Shown here piece after piece: positions 7,798 to 12,456 of a stretch of 12,456 nt of DNA. Source of the DNA: Nanohaloarchaea archaeon PL-Br10_U2g5. Lineage in GTDB: Archaea > Halobacteriota > Halobacteria > Halobacteriales > Haloferacaceae. The notes under the pieces are model-generated. The model was not told the origin of the DNA, did not search any database, and saw nothing but the letters and a program-made list of their open reading frames with translations. Position 1 is the stretch's first letter. The number at the start of each line of letters is the position of its first letter. A program made the position numbers and the translations under genes. Location: the NCBI GenBank assembly GCA_001564205.1, contig LKMY01000027.1:1-12456 (forward strand). Direction: 5' to 3'.

Positions 7798-8873
7798 CGC
7801 TCATCAACGCGGACGACATCGATGACATTGCCCTCGGGGCGACCGTTCTCGGAACGGGTGGCGGGGGTGACCCCCACGTCGGGAAGCTCGTCGCCCAGCA
7901 GGCAATCGAGTACCATGGGCCGGTTGAGCTCATCTCTCCTGACACCCTAGATGACGATGCGTTCGTCGTTCCGACCGCACAGATGGGTGCACCGACCGTT
8001 GCCGTCGAAAAGGTGCCCGGCGGTGGCGAGCCGGCAGCGTCGCTCTCGCGCGTTGAGCGTGAGTGCAATCGCACGGCCGATGCGACCATGCCGATCGAAT
8101 GTGGTGGGATCAACTCGACGTTCCCCTTTGCCGTCGCAGCTGAGAAAGGGATCCCCTTGGTTGATGCCGACGGCATGGGTCGGGCCTTCCCCGAACTGCA
8201 GCATGAGACGTTCAACATCTATGGCGTCGACGGCACGCCGGCTGCCGTGAGCGACGAGCGTGGAAACACCTGTCTGCTGGACACGACTACTAACGAACAG
8301 CTCGAATGGCTGGCCCGTGGCATCACCGTTCGCATGGGCGGCGTCGGCTACATCGCTGACTACCCAATGACTGGTCAGGAAGTCAAAGAGACCGCCATTC
8401 CGGAAACGATGTCGCTCGCAGCGGAGATCGGTGCCGCGGTACGCGATGCCGGCGAGAACGTCGTTAGTGCCATCAGCGAGGTCACGTCCGATTCGATCTA
8501 CGGGGAGACGGTTTCCCTGTTCGAGGGAAAAATAGTCGACGTGAAGCGACGAAACGAACGCGGATTCGTCCTCGGCCACGTCGAACTCGAGGGCTTCGGA
8601 CCCGACGACGGATCGACGATGGAGATCGAGTTCCAGAACGAGAACTTAGGTGCGACGATCGACGGCGAGTACGTCGCGACGGTTCCCGACCTGATCACGG
8701 TCATGGACCACGAATCCGGCGATCCGATCCCGACCGAACGGCTGCACTACGGCGCTCGAACCCGCGTGCTCGGGATCCCGACGCCGCCGATCATGCGCTC
8801 TGATGCGGCCCTCGATGTCTGGGGGCCGCGCACCTTCGGCTTAGAAACGGACTACACACCGATGACTCACTAA
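7794..8873 (+). CDS. DUF917 family protein, second copy
   Basis: This 359-residue cytoplasmic protein is a paralogue of the DUF917 gene at 5150. The Gly-rich loop GATVLGTGGGGDPHVG (15-30) is almost identical to that of the first copy, and the AIEYHGPVELISPD stretch nearby also matches. The other family motifs are ECGGINST (102-109), PLVDADGMGRAFPE (121-134), MGGVG (181-185), GKIVDVKRRNERGF (245-258), IEFQNE (278-283) and TVPDLIT (296-302). A cysteine (C103) stands in the E.GG.NS motif where the first copy has Ala and the third Ile. The overlap with the HyuA-like gene (ATGA) implies coupled translation; no clear ribosome site is present. All motifs are intact, so this is not a decaying duplicate. 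It probably forms part of the same enzyme system as a second subunit or an isozyme; which of these cannot be told from sequence. Confidence 0.88.
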   Translation: MTLINADDIDDIALGATVLGTGGGGDPHVGKLVAQQAIEYHGPVELISPDTLDDDAFVVPTAQMGAPTVAVEKVPGGGEPAASLSRVERECNRTADATMPIECGGINSTFPFAVAAEKGIPLVDADGMGRAFPELQHETFNIYGVDGTPAAVSDERGNTCLLDTTTNEQLEWLARGITVRMGGVGYIADYPMTGQEVKETAIPETMSLAAEIGAAVRDAGENVVSAISEVTSDSIYGETVSLFEGKIVDVKRRNERGFVLGHVELEGFGPDDGSTMEIEFQNENLGATIDGEYVATVPDLITVMDHESGDPIPTERLHYGARTRVLGIPTPPIMRSDAALDVWGPRTFGLETDYTPMTH

Positions 8874-8880
8874 TCAACTC

Positions 8881-10023
8881 ATGACTTCAGTACCACACAC
8901 GACGACCGACTCGATCACCACGATTGACATCGACGATCTTGACTGGCTGGCAACAGGGGCGGGAATTCTCGGAACTGGCGGCGGTGGCGATCCACGACTC
9001 GGCCGACTCCGTCTGCAGACGATCTTCCAGAACGACGACTATCCGGATGAAGTCGAACTCATCGATCCACGCGACCTCGATCCGGACGCGACGGTGACGA
9101 GCGTCGGCGGGATGGGCGCTCCGACGATCAGTCGTGAGAAGTTCCCAAAGGGAGACGAAGACCTCGGCTCGCTTCGTGCGATCGAGGAGTTCTCCGGAAC
9201 GGATGTCGACGCGATCATTCCCGGTGAGATCGGAGGTGCCAACAGCATGGCACCGCTCTGTGTTGCCGCACTTGCGGACCTTCCGGTCGTCGATGCGGAC
9301 GGTATGGGGCGTGCGTTCCCGGAACTCCAAATGGACACGTTCTTTATTTACGGTGCGCCGGTGAACTACGCGGCGAACACCGACGAACACGGGAACCAAG
9401 TCGTCTATCAGAACATCCAAACAGCCAAACAGCTCGAGGACTTCGCGCGGTCGATCACCGTAGACATGGGTGGCCGATCGGGCTACGCGTTTCCGCTCAT
9501 GGACGGGGAGTTCGTCAGCGAGTATGCGATCGCCGATACAGTCTCGCTCGCACGGGAACTCGGGCGTCGTGTCCATCAGGCACGGAGGGGATCGACCGAT
9601 CCGATCGCCGCGATCCGTGAGACACTTGACGGTGAAGCCCTCTTTACGGGAAAGATCGTCGATGTCTACCGCCGAAATCGGGACGGGTTCGCGCTTGGCG
9701 AAGTCTCGCTTGCGGCGTTGGATGGTGACGGTTCGCTGACGATCGAGTTCCAGAACGAATTCCTCATCGCCCGTGATGAGACCGACTCTGTGCTTGCGGC
9801 GGTTCCGGACCTCATCTGTATAGTCGATAAGGACACAGGAACGCCGATTACGACCGGCTCGTTACGGTACGGACAGCGAGTGACAGTGGTTGGTGTGCCG
9901 GCACCGCAGCTGCTGAAAACCGATGCGGCGCTTGAGGTCATCGGTCCAGAGGCATTCGGTTATGACCTTGAATATAAACCGCTCTCGACAGATTCGGCGA
10001 TCGGGCGAAGCTCACCATTGTAG
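8881..10023 (+). CDS. DUF917 family protein, third copy
   Basis: This 380-residue protein is the third DUF917 paralogue and the last gene of the cluster, starting seven bases after the previous stop. The motifs are GAGILGTGGGGDPRLG (26-41), GGMGAPTI (76-83), EIGGANSM (116-123), PVVDADGMGRAFPE (135-148), MGGRSGYA (196-203), GKIVDVYRRNRDGF (257-270), IEFQNE (288-293) and AVPDLI (307-312). It is the most divergent of the three: it has an extra Thr/Ser/Asp-rich N-terminal tail (1-15), replaces the 'EHGPVELI' stretch by a different sequence, and carries a Pro/Ser-rich tail. No Shine-Dalgarno sequence is seen. Divergence with full motif retention suggests a different specificity or subunit role rather than recent duplication. 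Confidence 0.87.
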   Translation: MTSVPHTTTDSITTIDIDDLDWLATGAGILGTGGGGDPRLGRLRLQTIFQNDDYPDEVELIDPRDLDPDATVTSVGGMGAPTISREKFPKGDEDLGSLRAIEEFSGTDVDAIIPGEIGGANSMAPLCVAALADLPVVDADGMGRAFPELQMDTFFIYGAPVNYAANTDEHGNQVVYQNIQTAKQLEDFARSITVDMGGRSGYAFPLMDGEFVSEYAIADTVSLARELGRRVHQARRGSTDPIAAIRETLDGEALFTGKIVDVYRRNRDGFALGEVSLAALDGDGSLTIEFQNEFLIARDETDSVLAAVPDLICIVDKDTGTPITTGSLRYGQRVTVVGVPAPQLLKTDAALEVIGPEAFGYDLEYKPLSTDSAIGRSSPL

Positions 10024-10058
10024 GATCAACCGTACACCTATACATCGCTGGATCAACC
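10023..10058 (+). promoter_or_regulatory. Promoter and candidate operator of the Lrp/AsnC-type gene
   Basis: A TATA-like CCTATACAT (10037-10045) lies about 30-38 bases before the ATG at 10075, which suits a leaderless or very short leader transcript as is common in haloarchaea. GGATCAACC occurs twice, at 10023-10031 and 10050-10058, exactly 27 bp apart and on either side of the TATA-like element. Such placement would allow a bound regulator to block TBP/TFB or polymerase. No Shine-Dalgarno sequence precedes the start, in agreement with a leaderless message. Confidence 0.45.
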
Positions 10059-10074
10059 CAAAATACAGAACCCT

Positions 10075-10644
10075 ATGTCAGACACAGATCTCGAATCACG
10101 ATCGGACACCACTGCTGATGTTGCAACGAACAGCGAGCGCTCCGTTCCTCAGCAGATCCTTGAAGAGTATTTAGATGAGCACGACTATCAGATCTTCCAG
10201 AAACTCAATGAGAATGGGCGGATCTCGGACACGGAGCTTGCAGAAGAGATTGGGCTGTCTCGGAGTGCCGTTCGACGTCGTCGGGAGAACCTGATCGAAC
10301 GCGGTGCCGTCGACGTCCTTGCCGTGATCGTTTTGCAGGAACTCGATCTCGCGTACGCTGACGTTCTCGTCGATCTTCATAAAGACGCACCGAGCGAGGA
10401 ACGGTCCGAACTCATCTCGAAACTCATCGATGAGGACCTCATTTACTCGCTCGATTCGTGTCTCGGACAGTACGACCTCTTCGTTCGTCTCTGGCATGAG
10501 TCGCTCAGTGACGTCAAATCATACACGTGGGAGCTCTTCGCGGACGAGCCGATCGTCGACTCGTACGAAGTCGTTCCGATGGTCCACACGTGGAAAGCGT
10601 GGGACAAAGAGTTAGACCGGCCTAGCGGCGTCGAATCAGAATAA
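10075..10644 (+). CDS. Lrp/AsnC family transcriptional regulator
   Basis: This 189-residue DNA-binding regulator has a disordered Asp/Ser/Thr-rich N-terminal tail (1-30), an AsnC-type helix-turn-helix (about 34-80: LDEHDYQIFQKLNENGRISD, then LAEEIGLSRSAVRRRRENL), and a C-terminal ligand-sensing alpha/beta domain (about 83-175). The sensing domain has a VDLHKDAP stretch and the pattern 'IYSLDSCLGQYDLFVRLW', equivalent to the usual 'G.YDl.l.v' core. Lrp/AsnC proteins act as dimers or octamers that sense amino acids or related small molecules. It lies 51 bp after the transporter/DUF917 cluster, in the same direction but with its own promoter, so the natural inference is that it senses the substrate or product of that cluster. 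The tail beyond about 178 is polar and variable. The family is certain; the target genes are inferred. Confidence 0.88.
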   Translation: MSDTDLESRSDTTADVATNSERSVPQQILEEYLDEHDYQIFQKLNENGRISDTELAEEIGLSRSAVRRRRENLIERGAVDVLAVIVLQELDLAYADVLVDLHKDAPSEERSELISKLIDEDLIYSLDSCLGQYDLFVRLWHESLSDVKSYTWELFADEPIVDSYEVVPMVHTWKAWDKELDRPSGVESE

Positions 10645-10970
10645 TCCACGTTAACTCGTCTTTAAGACCCCACTCAGTCGGTGATCGGTCCCTATCGTTG
10701 ATGAGTCGGTAGCAGGTCCACGAGTAACCGAGTCTTCCCTACTCCACTCGGTCTTGGGACCTCGCTCGTTGAGAGAGGAGACTTGATGTCGGCCTCGCCG
10801 CCAGTTGTCGCCGGGGAAGAACCTCGATCCCGCGTCACTCGATTGACGCCGACGAGATATCGACGTGGATCAACAACCTCGGCAACGATGACACTCCGAT
10901 CATGGCTCTGCTGGACCACGAGCAATCGGGGCTCGGTGAGTTCAGATCGGGATAGCTGACGGCGTCACGG
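10645..10970. other. Gap between convergent genes with coding-like fragments
   Basis: No intact gene is seen. Just after the regulator, GTCTTTAAGAC (10658-10668) is a small T/A-containing inverted repeat that could take part in termination. ACCGAGT (10727-10733) and ACTCGGT (10746-10752) form a perfect 7-bp inverted repeat with a 12-bp loop. On the plus strand a coding-like stretch ends around 10955, reading SIDADEISTWINNLGNDDTP and then MALLDHEQSGLGEFRSG before a TAG. It is acidic with haloarchaeal codon choice but has no start and no recognised family. On the minus strand a short frame around 10700-10760 reads PSGVGKTRLLVDLL, which resembles a P-loop. These look like debris of broken genes rather than functional ones. 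Confidence 0.4.
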
Positions 10971-12001
10971 TCACTGCATCGGTGACGCAGCAGCCGAATT
11001 GATGAGCGAGTACTCTCGATCTCGACTCGTCCCCTCCGCCTCGAGGAGGTTGTATTGCTCCATCTTCGAGAGGTACGTGCGGATAGTCCGTTTTGTCCGA
11101 GGGTCGTCGACCTTCTCTGTGTAGCGGTCGTGAATCTCGCTCGGCCCGACAGGGCCGTGCTCGCGCACGATGTCGTAGACAACGCGTTGGTGAGGGGTGA
11201 GCGAGTCGAGACTCTTCTGCTTGATTTTTGGGCCCGAGCATCTTCAGCGGCGTCTAGGAGGATGTCGTTGGTGATCTCTTCGTGATTTTCGCGATCAGCT
11301 GTGCTGGCTGCGCTGCGAAGCATCCCGATCGCAAGACGAGCATCGCCAGCGGCGGCATCAGCGATCTGAAAGAGCTGGTCGTCGGTGATAACGTCCTTTT
11401 CAAGGCCCCATTTCGTTCGAGCACTCAGGATGTCGTAGAGTTGCTCGTTGTGGTACTTGTCCATCCGGACGTGCTCGCTGGAGCGCAGCCGACTCACCAG
11501 CCGGTCGTCGACGCGGCTGAACAGCTCCTCTTCCTTGTTCGCGATGCAGATGATCGCGAACTGCGGGAGGCTGTGGAGGTCGTAGATGACGCTGGGGTCT
11601 TCGAGCTGGTCGACCTCGTCGAGGATGACGACCGTTCGTGGGCCGTCGTACTGTTGGAGACGGTCGACGAGTTCGTCGTGGGGCGTCGACTGGCGATGGA
11701 TATCTATCGTCGCGCCGATGTCGTCGAGGATCTGGTACAGCGTTCGGAAGCGACTGTAGTTTCGCCAGCAATTGACGTAGGTGGCCTCGACATCAAGAAC
11801 TTCCTCGCGGAGCCGTTCGGTAACGAACTTCGAGACACAGGTTTTACCGACACCGCTGGGCCCGGTGACGATGACTGTGTCAGCTGGCTCGCCATTCGTG
11901 ATCGGTTCGAGAACGCTTGAGAGGTGGTTGACTTCGGCGTCGCGATGCTCGACTTCTCGAGGGACGAACCCGGCGCGGAGGACGCGAGCATCACGGATCA
12001 T
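10971..12001 (-). pseudogene. Orc1/Cdc6 family replication initiator, frameshifted
   Basis: This is an archaeal Orc1/Cdc6 protein, an AAA+ ATPase that binds origins and loads the MCM helicase. Read from 12001 downward, MIRDARVLRAGFVPREVEHR is the typical N-terminus. Walker A is GPSGVGKT at 47-54, Walker B is VVILDE at 124-129, sensor 1 is IICIANKEE (N155), an Arg-rich stretch DRLVSRLRS follows at 166-174, and sensor 2 is GDARLAIGMLR at 219-229. After codon 258 the frame is lost at a run of five A (plus-strand T5 at 11225-11229). Adding one base restores KQKSLDSLTPHQRVVYDIVR and then the winged-helix domain REHGPVGPSEIHDRYTEKVD and TIRTYLSKMEQYNLLEAEG, ending at 10971. The total is 1031 bases, one short of a multiple of three, giving about 343 residues when corrected. 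As written, the reading frame runs into a 130-residue Ser/Arg-rich nonsense tail and lacks DNA-binding function. This is either a real pseudogene or a homopolymer error in the assembly. Confidence 0.85.
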
Positions 12002-12030
12002 CTGTCGATGGGTAGCTATTCTTTGGCTGT

Positions 12031-12040
12031 GTGATAAAAG
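12031..12040 (-). promoter_or_regulatory. TATA-type promoter of orc1/cdc6
   Basis: On the minus strand CTTTTATCAC (12040 to 12031) is a good archaeal TATA element. Its centre lies about 35 bases before the ATG at 12001, so transcription would begin roughly 8 bases before the start codon. There is no Shine-Dalgarno sequence, in line with a short-leader or leaderless haloarchaeal message. Confidence 0.5.
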
Positions 12041-12053
12041 TGTGACTGGGTTA

Positions 12054-12146
12054 GTTCCGGAAAGCCCCTCATCGCCAGTGAATCTCTTCTTCTATAGTGC
12101 CGCTGTCTCCTGATTCTGATTGTGGAAACCCTCCGTTTCCGGAAAC
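12054..12146. repeat. Two TTCCGG-centred palindromes upstream of orc1/cdc6
   Basis: TTCCGGAA (12055-12062) and the longer perfect palindrome GTTTCCGGAAAC (12135-12146) lie 80 bp apart in front of the orc1/cdc6 promoter. Beside the second one, GGAAACCCTCC (12124-12134) and GGAAACACCC (12141-12150) form an imperfect direct repeat. On the minus strand the second palindrome is followed by GGAGGG, so palindrome plus G-run resembles in outline the origin recognition boxes bound by Orc1/Cdc6. The usual central spacer of those boxes is missing, and I know of no exact match, so a binding-site role is a hypothesis. Part of the region also lies within a possible gene remnant. Confidence 0.3.
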
Positions 12147-12456
12147 ACCCAGAAATCCAGTCAACGATGTGGAGCTCCTCTATACTGAACACGGTAGTCC
12201 GAGCCGGATGGACCTCATGGAGAGCCTGTCTGACGTGCTCATCGAGATCGCTAGGTCGTAGATACAGACAGACAACTCTAGCTCTGGTTGCCTGCATCAA
12301 ATACGGCGGCAAAGTCCTCGAGAATCTCCTGTGGTGACCTCTCATCATCGCGAGATGGAAGTGGTACTTCCCAGCATTCGATTTGGAGTGTGTGCGCATT
12401 CGATACCGGCTCCGGATCGGTTGCTACATTGAAGATACCGGTGTGATAGATAGCAA
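12069..12456 (-). pseudogene. Remnant of an unrecognised gene, two frameshifts, runs off the window end
   Basis: On the minus strand three consecutive coding-like pieces lie in three frames. The first runs from 12454 to a TAG at 12280-12278 and reads AIYHTGIFNVATDPEPVSNA, then HTLQIECWEVPLPSRDDER and SPQEILEDFAAVFDAGNQ. The second continues one base out of frame from about 12282 with ARVVCLYLRPSDLDEHVRQA and TTVFSIEELHIVDW. The third follows from about 12158, again one base out, with GFLGVSGNGGFPQSESGDSG and TIEEEIHWR before a TGA at 12071-12069. All three are acidic and use normal haloarchaeal codons, while the alternative continuation of the second frame becomes Arg-rich (CFRKRRV), as expected of a shadow frame. 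I do not recognise the family. It could be a decayed hypothetical gene; the third piece is the least certain. Confidence 0.4.

Noticed and set aside
10692..10925. Small minus-strand P-loop ATPase gene
   Set aside because: The SGVGKT motif sits near the end of a 77-residue frame without any other ATPase motif. It is too little to call a gene.
10835..11223. C-terminal 130-residue Ser/Arg-rich tail as a genuine novel Orc1/Cdc6 domain
   Set aside because: It is produced by reading past the frameshift. The real winged-helix domain is encoded in another frame over the same bases.
11222..11236. Programmed -1 ribosomal frameshift site in orc1/cdc6
   Set aside because: The frame codons CAA AAA TCA do not form a standard slippery heptamer for both tRNAs, and no downstream pseudoknot was evident. 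Mutation or sequencing error is simpler.
11282..11920. Long acidic plus-strand reading frame of 212 residues
   Set aside because: It is the mirror frame of the orc1/cdc6 ATPase domain, whose Walker motifs and sensors are clear on the minus strand.
12016..12157. C-terminal part of a 127-residue minus-strand frame as real protein
   Set aside because: Beyond about 12158 this frame turns strongly basic (CFRKRRV and RHYRRR), unlike haloarchaeal proteins, whereas another frame stays acidic.
1..12456. CRISPR array, tRNA or rRNA genes
   Set aside because: No regularly spaced repeats and no cloverleaf-like or rRNA-like stretches were seen on either strand.

Overview
The window comes from a halophilic archaeon (class Halobacteria), most likely an accessory region of a chromosome or a megaplasmid. 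The support is direct: GC-rich coding DNA, proteins rich in Asp and Glu, ATGA/GTGA four-base gene overlaps with GGAGG-type ribosome sites inside the operon, TATA-type promoters close to start codons, an archaeal Orc1/Cdc6 gene and an Lrp/AsnC-type regulator with the short archaeal layout. I cannot name the genus.

Positions 1-10023 hold one long plus-strand gene cluster. It opens with the C-terminal part of a family-5 (peptide/oligopeptide type) solute-binding protein whose 5' end is broken near position 80. After a short gap with a hairpin come two permeases (DppB- and DppC-like) and two ATPases (DppD- and DppF-like), tightly overlapping. The cluster then continues without a break into four metabolic genes: a DUF917 protein, a hydantoinase/oxoprolinase A-type ATPase, a second DUF917 protein and a third DUF917 protein. 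No HyuB-type partner is present. The simplest reading is one transcription unit that imports a small peptide-like or cyclic imide/hydantoin-like compound and opens or otherwise processes it in the cytoplasm with ATP. The substrate is unknown. The three DUF917 paralogues around a single HyuA-like subunit are the most unusual part of the window.

Positions 10024-10644 hold an Lrp/AsnC-type regulator with its own promoter. A 9-bp direct repeat flanks the TATA-like element, which makes autoregulation plausible. It probably also controls the upstream cluster.

Positions 10645-12456 look like decaying DNA. A convergent Orc1/Cdc6 gene on the minus strand carries a one-base frameshift in an A-run, separating its AAA+ ATPase part from its winged-helix DNA-binding part. 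The stretch between it and the regulator holds only fragments of coding-like sequence. Upstream of orc1/cdc6 there is a TATA-type promoter, two TTCCGG-centred palindromes, and what looks like the frameshifted remnant of an unrecognised minus-strand gene running off the end of the window. Together with the broken solute-binding gene at the left end, this suggests that the region has been subject to rearrangement or is under weak selection at both sides. Sequencing errors in homopolymers could explain some of the breaks.
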